From Flavobacterium sp. 90 (GTDB taxonomy: Bacteria > Bacteroidota > Bacteroidia > Flavobacteriales > Flavobacteriaceae): a stretch of 64,000 nucleotides of DNA. The notes beneath the pieces are model-generated. The model was not told the DNA's origin and did not search any database. It saw nothing but the letters and a program-made list of their open reading frames with translations. Location of the stretch: assembly GCF_004339525.1 (NCBI RefSeq), contig NZ_SMGE01000001.1, forward strand, positions 992,001-1,056,000. The letters run 5' to 3'. Shown here piece after piece: positions 42,501-51,123 of the stretch; position 1 is the stretch's first letter; each line of letters begins with the position of its first letter. Made by a program: the position numbers and the translations under genes.

Positions 42501-45500
42501 CATTGGCTTGTCCGTTTGTATTGAACAAAGTAAGTCCTTTAGCATCTGCATCTGCCTGAGAAATTATTGATGTTTGAGCACCAACAACCTGACTAAAGGC
42601 TACACTTGAACCCACTCCGCCTGAAGCACAATTGTTTTTAGTAAAATTGCCACTTCTGGCAATACTGCTAAAAGTACAAGTACCATTGGTATTCGCATTT
42701 GCTTGCCCGTTTGTATTAAACAAAGTAAGTCCTTTTGAATCTGCATCTGCCTGAGAAATTAAAGACGTTTGTGCACCAACAGCCTGGCTAAAGGCTACAC
42801 TTGAAGGAACTCCACCTGAAGCACAATTATTCTTGGTAAAATTGCCACTTCTGGCAATACTGCTAAAAGTACAAGTTCCATTAGTGTTAGCATTGGCTTG
42901 TCCGTTATTAGTAACATCTGTCTGAGCTAATGCATCTGCAGCAGCTTGTGAAGTTGTTGACGTGTAACTACCCGCAGGAACTGTATATACTACTACTGAA
43001 CCAGCTCCGCCTGCAGCGCAATTATTCTTGGTAAACGAACCACTTTTAACAACACTTGTAAAAGTACAAGTTCCGTTTGTATTAGCATTAGCTTGTCCGT
43101 TGGTGTTAAATAAGGTAAGTCCTTTAGCGTCTGCATCTGCCTGAGAAATTATTGATGTTTGAGCACCAACAGCCTGACTAAAAGCGACACTTGAACCAAC
43201 TCCGCCTGAAGCACAATTATTTTTAGTGAACGAACCACTTCTGGCAATACTGCTAAAAGTACAGGTTCCATTTGTATTAGCATTCGCTTGTCCGTTATTG
43301 TTAACATCTGTTTGGGCTAATGCATCTGCAGCAGCTTGCGATGTTGTTGAAGTATATCTTCCCGCAGGAACTGTATAAATAACCGCTGAACCAGCTCCAC
43401 CGGCAGCGCAATTATTCTTGGTAAATGAACCGCTTTTTACAATACTGCTAAAAGTACATGTTCCGTTAGTATTGGCATAAGCCTGACCATTATTATTAAC
43501 GTCTGTCTGAGCCAATGCATCTGCAGCAGCCTGAGATACTGCTGAGCTGTATTGTTTTGCAGGAACTGTATAAACAACTACTGAACCGACTCCGCCTGCA
43601 GCACAATTATTTTTAGTAAATGAACCACTTTTCACTACGCTGTAAAATAAACAAGTTCCGATATCATTAACATATGATTGCGCAAGTGCATCTATAACAT
43701 CCTGTGCTTTTTTATCGGCATCGGCCTGAGATATTTCTGAAGAATATGCTCCAGCTGCAAGTGCATAAGTTTCTACTGAACCTGTGCTTCCTCCTGTACA
43801 ATCGTTTTTAGTAAGGGTTTTACTTTTAGCAACACTTTTAAACAAACATCTACCATTACTGTTAGCATAACTTTGTCCATTATTATTTACTGCAGTTTGG
43901 GCTAATGCATCTGCAGCAGCTTGTGAAGTTGTTGAAGCATAACTTCCAGCAGCAACTGTATAAATTTCTACTGACCCAACCATACCTCCGGTACAATTGT
44001 TTCTGGTAAAACTGCCGCTTTTTGCTACATTAAAAAATGTACAAATCCCGTTTGTATTAGCATTAGCCTGTCCGTTATTGTTAACATCTGTTTGGGCTAA
44101 TGCATCTGCTGCAGCTTGTGAAGTTGTAGAAGTATAAGTACCAGCAGGAACTGTATAAACAACTGCTGAACCAACTCCGCCTACAACACAATTATTCTTG
44201 GTGAATGAACCACTTTTTACAACACTACTAAAAGTACAAGTTCCATTTGTATTGGCATTCGCTTGTCCGTTTGTATTGAACAAAGTAAGTCCTTTAGCAT
44301 CTGCATCTGCCTGAGAAATTATTGATGTTTGAGCACCAACAGCCTGATTAAAGGCTACACTTGAACCAACTCCCCCTGAAGCACAATTATTCTTTGTAAA
44401 CGATCCGCTTCTGGCAATACTGCTAAAGGTACAAGTACCATTTGTATTGGCATAGGTCTGTCCGTTAGTAGTAACATCTGTTTGGGCTAATGCATCTGCA
44501 GCAGCTTGTGAGGTTGTTGATGTGTAACTACCAGCAGAAACAGTATAAACAACCGTCGAACCAACTCCGCCTGCAACACAATTATTCTTGGTATATGAAC
44601 CAGTCTTTGCAATATTGCTAAATGTACAAATACCATTAGTGTTTGCATTGGCTTGCCCCTTAGAATTCACTTCTGTTTGAGCTAATGCATCTGCAGCATC
44701 TTGTGAAATTGTTGACGTATATCTTCCCGCAGGAACGTTATAAACAACTGCCGAACCAACTGCGCCTCCACTACAATTATTCTTTGTAAATGAACCACTT
44801 TTAGCGATACTTGTAAACGTACAGGTACCATTTGTATTAGCGTAAGCTTGTCCCTCACTATTAAATTGCATTTGAGCCTGAGCATCGGCATCAGCTTGAG
44901 AAACTAACGAGATAATTGCTTCTGCCGGCAAAGAAAAACTCACGGTAGATCCAACAACTCCTTCACCACAATCGTTTCTGGTAAAAGATCCGTTTAAAGC
45001 TGCACTTCTATAAAGGACCCCAGCTGAATCACTATCATCAGAACAATCTGTTTGTTCTCCTTTATAATTGTAACAGTATTTTTCAAGTACATTAAATTCA
45101 TTATTCTTAACAAATTTCAATCTGCCAAAAGAATCATACTCATAATATATAGTCTTCTCTTTGGGATCTGTAATACTTGTTACTCCCATTGATGGATCAT
45201 AAGTATAGGTAGTAATCATATAATCAGGAAAATCTTTCCTTAATTTTTTTAAACTCTCTCTTAATACCTGTTCTGTAGAAATTGTTGCTATGCCATTGTC
45301 TATATCTGCATTAGATTTTTTTTGAAGATCGTCAACACTATTTACAATCTTGTCATACGTAATATTTTCAATTTTGGCAATAGGCTGTGTTTTGTTATAT
45401 CCCCAAATAATTGATACTGGCACTCCACCTTTAGGTGTATATTGTAAAACATTTCCTCGATCATCATATTTATCAAAAGCAATTTTTTCATCTTTAGTAA

Positions 45501-48378
45501 TGCTAATATCATCTGTTCCTTTATTTGAATAAATATATTTAGGTAATAATAAGTTACTTGTGGCAGCACTATTATCATAAACCGTTTTTTGCTCAGATAA
45601 TTTAACATTTTCAGTGCCCTGAATATTAAAAGTCTGAGTATCAAGGGGTATACCTATCATATTTTTCGCAATCAGGTCACTCCTAAAGGGTTCTCCTGCC
45701 ATTTCAGGATCAGGCGCGTAGAAGTATTTTGTTTCTAACGTTTCCTGACTGGAAGTTTGAGTTTGTGAACTCTTTAACTCATAATTGGAATTATAGTTAT
45801 AAAAATATTTTGTGGACTTTTTATATTCTTTAGCATTTTTAAGAAACTCTGTCTCTTCGGTACTAAACAAATCAACAGTCCCTCCCATCGTGTAATATTT
45901 ATTATATGAATTAGGACTATCATAATTTACGGAGCCACCAGAACTTGTAGAAGCAGTAAATATAGCCAGAGGAAAAATATATTTTCTTCGATGTAATAAG
46001 TAATCTTCGCTATCCAGCATTTCTGCCATATACCTTACATCTGTCATTACATCTCCATAAATATATTTGTTTTTAACCTCCTTAACCAATGAGTAACTCC
46101 CCGCATTATTCGAATAATATTTAATACTTAAAGGCATTCCCCTTAGCCATTCATTATCTGTAGGAGAATGATAAGGAAACTTATAAAAATCACCTGAATC
46201 TTCAGGCATTGTAAAATTATATTCGGTTTTACCTATGTTATTCCCTGCTTCTCCATTAATTTCTGTAACTACAGAATAGCCCAATGCATTTCCTTGAAAA
46301 TTAGTCAAAGGACTTCCTGCTGTTGCACCAATCTGATTTATGATTGGAGAATTATTATACATACCCATGATATAATACATATTGGGTATTGAGAATGTTT
46401 TCCCTGAAGATTTTCCTGAACTATCTAAGTATTTATAACTTTTAGAAGTTATACCGCCCAAATTATCATCCCAAATAATACGTTTGATTCTTTTACCTGC
46501 TGCAAATAATATTTCTTTTGGATTGCTCGAAGGCTGTTCCCAACTTAACGAAACAGAAAAAGCTCCCTTTTCATAATCAGTAAGATCGCGTCCCTCAGGA
46601 GTTTTAGGCCTAACCTCTATAACATACTCTCCTGAATCTAACCTTATAGATCCTCTACCAATAAATAAGCTTCCCATACTGGTTTTGGGGTTCAATTTAT
46701 AAACTGATACTTCAAAGGGACAGCCATAATTAGTCATTGTAGAGCTACACGTAGAAATATCACCTGCAAAAGATGAAAATGATTGTGCATTAACAATATC
46801 ACTTTCTTTTCCCAAAGTGACTGTAAAAGATTTCGAGACAAATACGCCTCTAGTACTATCATATCGAAGAGAGTCTTTAATTATGTTAGCTACTTTATGC
46901 TCAGAGGGGGTAGTAGGATTCATAAGCAATTCTTGGTAAAAGAGTGGCGGAATTACTATATTATGTTCATACTCAAAAGTGGCGCTTCCTCCGGTAGGAT
47001 AAATAATCTTCTTAAGCATTCCTGCCTGAGATTTAATAGTATCTACCTCTCTATTATCGCCTTCGAAAAATGAAGAATACTCCCCATTATCTTTCCCATT
47101 ATAATATCCCCAGTTATCTTGTGCTGTTGAAAACCTGTTGGGTAAAATTTGAGAATCATATACAAAAGAGTACTTCTTACCTTTATTTGTTGTCTTAGAT
47201 CCCTCACTAACTATTGATTCCAGAAACAGTCTTTTTTTAGCCTGCGGCTCACTATTTCTTAAATGAAGTAATGAATTAGTGTCTTCACTGTTAGTATAAG
47301 TATAATTAAAAGAATGTTTGACTTTTAGAAGACCATCACTGCCAAAAACTTCTACTTTTTGTAAAGCATAACTATTTCGTAAATCTTCTCTTTGCGTTGC
47401 AAATTTGGTAAACACCACTTTTCCTTTATCAAACGTAATAGTCTTGATATGATATTGATTCATAAAAATTTTGGAAAAATGACTCGTAAGATAAAATCCC
47501 TGCCCATCATCAAAACTTCTCGAAAAATAATCCGGTCGCTCTTTTAAATATTCAAACTTAATCTCTTTATTGCTAGGAGTAACAATATCCATTAACTGCC
47601 ACGCATTATTATACGTGATATTGACCGTCGATTTTTGAAGACCTTTCTGCGCCAGAAACTGGTAAGAAGAGCTACCTTCTGGACTGTCTATCGCTTTCCT
47701 GGCACCATCTTTAGACGTACCAAAATAATATTTTATACCATCTTTATCCGTTATAACCCAACCCGTAATATAATAACCATTTTCAAATTTAGGTTCAATT
47801 TTAAAATCACTGTATTTTTGAATTACAGGCTTTTTTGTTTTTTGATCAAAAATAAACTTACCTGAAAAATTTAAAAAATTAAAGAAATACACATCCGGCT
47901 CCATATCCATCAGCTTATCCGAATCTATACCAGTTAAACTTTGAGCCTGAACTCTAACCCTTGTTGCCTCTGATGTGTAAAATGTATCGTAAAAATTTTC
48001 CGATAGATATCCGTAAGTACTTTCATCGGCTGGTCCTCTTTGCTGTCTCGTAATAACTCCACCAGCACTTAAAGCCCAACCAGTACCAACCTGAGGTGCC
48101 ATTTCACTTACCTGAATTCCTCGGGCATGATAAGAAACCTGAATTGGCAGTTTTATTTCTCCCGATTCAATTGTGTAAAGTGGTACTGATATATTCGGTA
48201 ATCCTGTATAATGTGAAACAGGTACTTCGACAAACTTTCCCAGTGAAGCTGCCTCCGGTGAAGGGGGAACAATTTTAGGAACGAAGTCATTTTGTGCTAT
48301 TGCTTTTGTTGAACTGATCAAAATGATCATCAAACAACAAAAGATTTTAACGTGATTTTTTATAGTTACTATATACAT
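39529..48378 (-). CDS. Giant exported RHS-like protein with 28 DUF5977-type repeats
   Basis: The 2949-residue protein has a signal peptide (FCCLMIILISSTKAIAQ) and residues 30-1120 resemble the head part of bacterial RHS/insecticidal-toxin B proteins (FVEVPVSHYTGLPNISVPLY, QVGTGWALSAGG, ITKDEKIAFDKYDDRGNVLQY, YEYDSFGRLKFVKN). Residues 1125-2944 are 28 tandem units of 65 residues that match DUF5977 as I recall it: (S)GSFTKNNC...GSxVxYTVPAG.YTSTxSQAAADALAQ...NGQANANTNGxCTF. Each unit keeps two Cys. No RHS core is present after the head. It starts 20 bases from the T9SS gene stop and ends 61 bases before the RHS gene, so the genes form one operon. Confidence 0.85.
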   Translation of the reverse strand: MYIVTIKNHVKIFCCLMIILISSTKAIAQNDFVPKIVPPSPEAASLGKFVEVPVSHYTGLPNISVPLYTIESGEIKLPIQVSYHARGIQVSEMAPQVGTGWALSAGGVITRQQRGPADESTYGYLSENFYDTFYTSEATRVRVQAQSLTGIDSDKLMDMEPDVYFFNFLNFSGKFIFDQKTKKPVIQKYSDFKIEPKFENGYYITGWVITDKDGIKYYFGTSKDGARKAIDSPEGSSSYQFLAQKGLQKSTVNITYNNAWQLMDIVTPSNKEIKFEYLKERPDYFSRSFDDGQGFYLTSHFSKIFMNQYHIKTITFDKGKVVFTKFATQREDLRNSYALQKVEVFGSDGLLKVKHSFNYTYTNSEDTNSLLHLRNSEPQAKKRLFLESIVSEGSKTTNKGKKYSFVYDSQILPNRFSTAQDNWGYYNGKDNGEYSSFFEGDNREVDTIKSQAGMLKKIIYPTGGSATFEYEHNIVIPPLFYQELLMNPTTPSEHKVANIIKDSLRYDSTRGVFVSKSFTVTLGKESDIVNAQSFSSFAGDISTCSSTMTNYGCPFEVSVYKLNPKTSMGSLFIGRGSIRLDSGEYVIEVRPKTPEGRDLTDYEKGAFSVSLSWEQPSSNPKEILFAAGKRIKRIIWDDNLGGITSKSYKYLDSSGKSSGKTFSIPNMYYIMGMYNNSPIINQIGATAGSPLTNFQGNALGYSVVTEINGEAGNNIGKTEYNFTMPEDSGDFYKFPYHSPTDNEWLRGMPLSIKYYSNNAGSYSLVKEVKNKYIYGDVMTDVRYMAEMLDSEDYLLHRRKYIFPLAIFTASTSSGGSVNYDSPNSYNKYYTMGGTVDLFSTEETEFLKNAKEYKKSTKYFYNYNSNYELKSSQTQTSSQETLETKYFYAPDPEMAGEPFRSDLIAKNMIGIPLDTQTFNIQGTENVKLSEQKTVYDNSAATSNLLLPKYIYSNKGTDDISITKDEKIAFDKYDDRGNVLQYTPKGGVPVSIIWGYNKTQPIAKIENITYDKIVNSVDDLQKKSNADIDNGIATISTEQVLRESLKKLRKDFPDYMITTYTYDPSMGVTSITDPKEKTIYYEYDSFGRLKFVKNNEFNVLEKYCYNYKGEQTDCSDDSDSAGVLYRSAALNGSFTRNDCGEGVVGSTVSFSLPAEAIISLVSQADADAQAQMQFNSEGQAYANTNGTCTFTSIAKSGSFTKNNCSGGAVGSAVVYNVPAGRYTSTISQDAADALAQTEVNSKGQANANTNGICTFSNIAKTGSYTKNNCVAGGVGSTVVYTVSAGSYTSTTSQAAADALAQTDVTTNGQTYANTNGTCTFSSIARSGSFTKNNCASGGVGSSVAFNQAVGAQTSIISQADADAKGLTLFNTNGQANANTNGTCTFSSVVKSGSFTKNNCVVGGVGSAVVYTVPAGTYTSTTSQAAADALAQTDVNNNGQANANTNGICTFFNVAKSGSFTRNNCTGGMVGSVEIYTVAAGSYASTTSQAAADALAQTAVNNNGQSYANSNGRCLFKSVAKSKTLTKNDCTGGSTGSVETYALAAGAYSSEISQADADKKAQDVIDALAQSYVNDIGTCLFYSVVKSGSFTKNNCAAGGVGSVVVYTVPAKQYSSAVSQAAADALAQTDVNNNGQAYANTNGTCTFSSIVKSGSFTKNNCAAGGAGSAVIYTVPAGRYTSTTSQAAADALAQTDVNNNGQANANTNGTCTFSSIARSGSFTKNNCASGGVGSSVAFSQAVGAQTSIISQADADAKGLTLFNTNGQANANTNGTCTFTSVVKSGSFTKNNCAAGGAGSVVVYTVPAGSYTSTTSQAAADALAQTDVTNNGQANANTNGTCTFSSIARSGNFTKNNCASGGVPSSVAFSQAVGAQTSLISQADADSKGLTLFNTNGQANANTNGTCTFSSIARSGNFTKNNCASGGVGSSVAFSQVVGAQTSIISQADADAKGLTLFNTNGQANANTNGTCTFSSVVKSGSFTKNNCAAGGVGSAVVYTVPAGTYTSTTSQAAADALAQTDVNNNGQANANTNGICTFSNIAKSGNFTRNNCIISGTVGSVETYTVAAGSYTSTVSQAAADALAQTAVNNNGQNYANSNGKCLFKSIAKSKTLTKNDCTGGSTGSVETYALAAGAYSSEISQADADKKAQDVIDALAQSYVNDIGTCLFYSIVKSGSFTKNNCAAGGVGSVVVYTVPAKQYSSAVSQAAADALAQTDVNNNGQAYANTNGTCTFTSIVKSGSFTKNNCAAGGVGSAVIYTVPAGRYTSTTSQAAADALAQTDVNNNGQANANTNGTCTFSSIARSGNFTKNNCAAGGVGSSVAFSQAVGAQTSIISQADADAKGLTLFNTNGQANANTNGTCTFTSVVKSGSFTKNNCAAGGAGSVVVYTVPAGSYTSTTSQAAADALAQTDVTNNGQANANTNGTCTFSSIVRSGNFTRNNCAAGGVASTVAFSQAVGAQTSLISQADADSKGLTLFNTNGQANANTNGTCTFSSIARSGNFTKNNCASGGVGSSVAFSQVVGAQTSIISQADADAKGLTLFNTNGQANANTNGTCTFNSVVKSGSFTKNNCAAGGVGSAVVYTVPAGTYTSTTSQAAADALAQTDVNNNGQANANTNGICTFSSIAKSGTFTRNNCTGSTVGSVETYTVAAGSYTSTVSQAAADALAQTAVNNNGQSYANSVGRCLFKSIAKSKTLTKNDCTGGSTGSVETFSLPAGAYSSEISQADADKKAQDVIDATAQSYVNDIGTCLFYSVAKSGSFTKNNCSGGTASTVVYTVPARQYNSAVSQAAADALAQTDVNNNGQAYANANGTCTFYNVLKSATYTRNNCGATAVSSGSVVYTVAAGKYSSVVSQAAADNLAQDELNANGQNTANTQGICTFKNVLMSKVFTKAGCPVGYDGTMVSYSVAAGLFTSTISQADADAKALAELNSKGQANANAKGSCLLRPDEN
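39547..45006 (-). repeat. Tandem repeat array of 28 units, with a 9-unit higher-order period
   Basis: The unit is 195 bases (65 codons). A marker unit with KTLTKNDCTGGSTGSVETY occurs at repeats 7, 16 and 25, exactly nine units apart. In DNA, the same phrase TACTGAACCTGTGCTTCC starts at 40261, 42016 and 43774: steps of 1755 and 1758 bases (9 x 195, the second with one extra codon in unit 15). So blocks of nine units have been duplicated as wholes. Nucleotide identity is high enough to confuse assembly. Confidence 0.9.
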
Positions 48379-48398
48379 TTTTGTAATTCTATTATATC

Positions 48399-50075
48399 TT
48401 ATTTACTTGTTATTCTTTTGATCACTTTTACAGATTCTGTTTTTACATCTGTTTTAATATTGATGATGTAAATTCCCTCTGCATAAGCACTTAAATCAAC
48501 CGGTACTGTCCTGCTGGAGATACTGAAATTTTGCAGCGTTCTACCTGTCATATCAACCACACTGGCTGTTCCTGAAGTAAAATCGTAACCTATAATAACA
48601 TTTGTATATGTCGATACCGGGTTAGGAATGGCTTCTATACTTGATTTAACTTTTTCGATTTTTGTTTTGTCTTTCAACTTTACAACCCAAAAATCACTAC
48701 CTCCAATATTGGAGTTTTTATCTTTTGAAGCGCCTGAATTAGACGTTCCCGCCATTAAATATCCTCCATCGCGGGTTTCTATCAATTTTCTAAGAATATC
48801 CTCGCCGGCACTTCCAACAGTTTTATTCCACAATTCCTCTCCTTTTTCATCAATCTTTAAGGCGATATAATCATTGATTCCGTCTTTTTCTTTGGCAACG
48901 ACATTGGTTAATTTTCCAACGATTCCCTCTCTTGGAACTCTTCTTTCACTTTGGGCATATCCGCCAATTAAATACGTATGATCTTTGTTTTCTACCAATG
49001 AGGTCAAAATATCCACTTTTCCAAAATCATAGGTTTTACTCCATACAACTCCTCCTTCTTCATCTAGTTTCAAAACCCAATAATCAGTGCCGTTTCCAAC
49101 AATTCCACCCAATGAAGTAAGTGGGTTTGTACTATTTGAGTTGGCTCCAATAATATATCCGCCATCACTGGTCTGATGAATTACATAAGGCTGGTCATCG
49201 CCTTCTGCCCCATAAGAATTTTGCCATTCTATTTCTCCAACATCATTTATTTTTAAAACCCAAACATCTCCAACTCCTTTATTACTTTCCGTTTTATCAC
49301 CGGATCGTGATGAAGTGGAATATCCCGCCAGAATAAAACCATTATCTGTCGTTTGCTCCATACTTCTTAGTAAGTCTGCATATTCTCCTCCGTATGTTTT
49401 TTGCCACTCAATAACACCTTGTTTGTCCAGTTTTACAACCCAGTAATCCATGTTTCCTCTGCTTTTTTCTGATTTACTGTACAAATCTGCTTTGGTAGTT
49501 GTCAAGGACTTTGCATCAGGTTTAATACCTGAAATAGAGAGCGGACTGGAGCTTGAAGATCCTCCTAAAATATAACCTCCATCTCTGGTCTGAAAAGCAC
49601 ATAACAATTCATCTGAACCATTCCCTCCAATTGTTCTTTGCCATTGCTCAGCTCCTGAAGCATCTAGTTTTATAACCCAAAAATCAGTAAGTCCTTTACA
49701 ATCTTCTGCTTTTTGAAAACCTGTTCCTGAACTTGAAGTTCCTGCCAGAATAAATCCCCCATCTTTTGTATTTTTAATGCTTTGAAGTAAATCAAATCCA
49801 CTTCCTCCAAAACTTTTCTGCCAGTCAAGTTCTCCTTTTTCAGTCATTTTCCACACCCAATAATCAAGATCTCCATGATTATCGTCTGATTTATTTCCTG
49901 TTTTATTAGATAATGAACTTCCTGCCAAAATAAAACCATAGTCGGCTGTTGGCTGGGCGTCAAAAAGATAATCAGCATGTTGTCCTCCGTACGATTTTTC
50001 CCAAAGAATATCCTGAGAATAAGTAATTAATGGCAATAAAAGAGGAAGGAGTAGGTAAAGTTTTTTCATACGCAT
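48399..50075 (-). CDS. T9SS-exported protein with propeller-like repeats
   Basis: Start is set at ATG 50075 (a second ATG is at 50069; the longer frame would begin with TTG). After the signal peptide (LYLLLPLLLPLITYSQD) come seven or so repeats of about 55 residues with the words DYWVWKMTEKGELDWQKSFG and DGGFILAGTSSS, as in delta-60/propeller-type proteins. The last 75 residues are a type A sorting domain (IPNPVSTYTNVIIGYDF ... LSAYAEGIYIINIKTD), which marks proteins sent out by the type IX system. The gene is the first of the operon, with a candidate promoter at 50102. Its task may be surface display or help in export of the next genes. Confidence 0.85.
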   Translation of the reverse strand: MRMKKLYLLLPLLLPLITYSQDILWEKSYGGQHADYLFDAQPTADYGFILAGSSLSNKTGNKSDDNHGDLDYWVWKMTEKGELDWQKSFGGSGFDLLQSIKNTKDGGFILAGTSSSGTGFQKAEDCKGLTDFWVIKLDASGAEQWQRTIGGNGSDELLCAFQTRDGGYILGGSSSSSPLSISGIKPDAKSLTTTKADLYSKSEKSRGNMDYWVVKLDKQGVIEWQKTYGGEYADLLRSMEQTTDNGFILAGYSTSSRSGDKTESNKGVGDVWVLKINDVGEIEWQNSYGAEGDDQPYVIHQTSDGGYIIGANSNSTNPLTSLGGIVGNGTDYWVLKLDEEGGVVWSKTYDFGKVDILTSLVENKDHTYLIGGYAQSERRVPREGIVGKLTNVVAKEKDGINDYIALKIDEKGEELWNKTVGSAGEDILRKLIETRDGGYLMAGTSNSGASKDKNSNIGGSDFWVVKLKDKTKIEKVKSSIEAIPNPVSTYTNVIIGYDFTSGTASVVDMTGRTLQNFSISSRTVPVDLSAYAEGIYIINIKTDVKTESVKVIKRITSK

Positions 50076-50101
50076 TTTAGATTTCAAACTGTTTTTGCCT
50101 G

Positions 50102-50109
50102 CAAATCTA
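50102..50109 (-). promoter_or_regulatory. Candidate promoter of the T9SS/DUF5977/RHS operon, gap 50088-50434
   Basis: TAGATTTG on the minus strand is a TAnnTTTG match 27 bases upstream of the start at 50075. No TTG -33 box is clear. The rest of the 347-base gap carries a hairpin repeat at 50359. Confidence 0.5.
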
Positions 50110-50358
50110 AATGATGGCTCTATTAAAATCTTACGGGTTTCCTCATTTTGAAATTCTTTTTATAAGTCTTTAAAAAAAAATGAGCAACGACGCCACCTTA
50201 AGACGGATAAAAGTTATCAACTTCGTCTATATTTTTCCAAATCGATTGCAAAATCACTCGATAATCACCTTAACAAGGCAATTTAATTAATAGTTATTGT
50301 TAAAATATGAAACATAGTTCTACACAAACAAATCTATTATTTCTATTAAACATAAAAA

Positions 50359-50400
50359 AACGCAAAGTCAGGGACATTTGCGCTTTTTTTATAAGAAACT
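50359..50400 (-). terminator. Hairpin repeat (GCGCAAAGTC family) after the zinc-ribbon gene
   Basis: ACGCAAAGTCAGGGACATTT then GCGCT, with a T run and the tail TTATAAGAAACTC, 35 bases past the stop of the gene at 50435. Confidence 0.75.
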
Positions 50401-50434
50401 CTTCAGAAATCAGAGTCAAATACCATAGTATATC

Positions 50435-50983
50435 TTATTCGTACAATTCAGGTTTTACGATATATTCTGTTACGAAATCACCATTTTTATCTGTATAATG
50501 GTAATTCAAAGTAACTTTATTATCTCTGAATGGTTTCATTTCAGGACTGTTTTTTACATTTTGTAAAACTCCGGGAAAAATATATTTCTTTACCGTATCC
50601 AATTTAACCTCAGCTTTGGTTAACCCTAAAATATAATTATACTGAATCGTTTTTTCCGGTAAAGCAACAACGCTTTTCAAAGTCGTATATTCATCAACTC
50701 TTATTGGGCAGCTTTTATTCATTTCGTTTGCTATTTCCGTAAGTTGTTTATCAATCGAGGGCTTAAACAAAGATTGCGTTACGAAAAACATAACTGCAAA
50801 ACCCACTATAAACCCTAAAAAAGTTTTGAGACTAAATTTCCTTTCTGACTTAACAGGGATTTCTTTTTTGATTTCAGGAGTTATATTCTCTTTTTCGTTA
50901 CCTGACAATTCATAACCACAATTGGAGCAATATTTTAAACTTGAATCATTTTCTGCTTCACATTTTGAACAAATAGTCTTCAT
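50435..50983 (-). CDS. Zinc-ribbon membrane protein, 182 residues
   Basis: The N-terminus is a zinc ribbon (CSKCEAENDSSLKYCSNCGY: CxxC, 10 residues, CxxC) at residues 5-24, followed by a charged linker and one membrane segment (FLGFIVGFAVMFFVTQ, about 54-69). The outer domain has the pattern of a small alpha/beta fold (NKSCPIRVDEYTTLKSVVAL and VTLNYHYTDKNGDFVTEYIV). Such zinc-ribbon plus membrane proteins are frequent in Bacteroidota and have no known role. It is a single-gene unit. Confidence 0.75.
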   Translation of the reverse strand: MKTICSKCEAENDSSLKYCSNCGYELSGNEKENITPEIKKEIPVKSERKFSLKTFLGFIVGFAVMFFVTQSLFKPSIDKQLTEIANEMNKSCPIRVDEYTTLKSVVALPEKTIQYNYILGLTKAEVKLDTVKKYIFPGVLQNVKNSPEMKPFRDNKVTLNYHYTDKNGDFVTEYIVKPELYE

Positions 50984-51052
50984 AAGCTTTGCTTTTTTTT
51001 AGATACTAATATAGTTTTTTCTACATGTATCTCAACATTTTAAACTAAAAAA

Positions 51053-51078
51053 TGCGCAAAGCCAAAGACTATTACGCA
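51053..51078 (-). terminator. Diverged hairpin repeat (GCGCAAAGTC family) after the PUL
   Basis: TGCGCAAAGCCAAAGACTAT then TACGCA, 46 bases past the stop at 51124, the last gene of the glycan locus. Confidence 0.6.
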
Positions 51079-51123
51079 TTTAAAAAACAATTAACTCTAT
51101 CGACAGAGTCAACTAAAAAAATC

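Noticed and set aside
40584..44891. Several 60-71 residue frames within the repeat array
   Set aside because: They are shadows in other frames of the giant gene; they repeat in step with the 195-base unit.
39547..45006. CRISPR-like regular repeats
   Set aside because: The repeats are 195-base coding units in one long reading frame, with no short repeat and unique spacer pattern and no cas genes.
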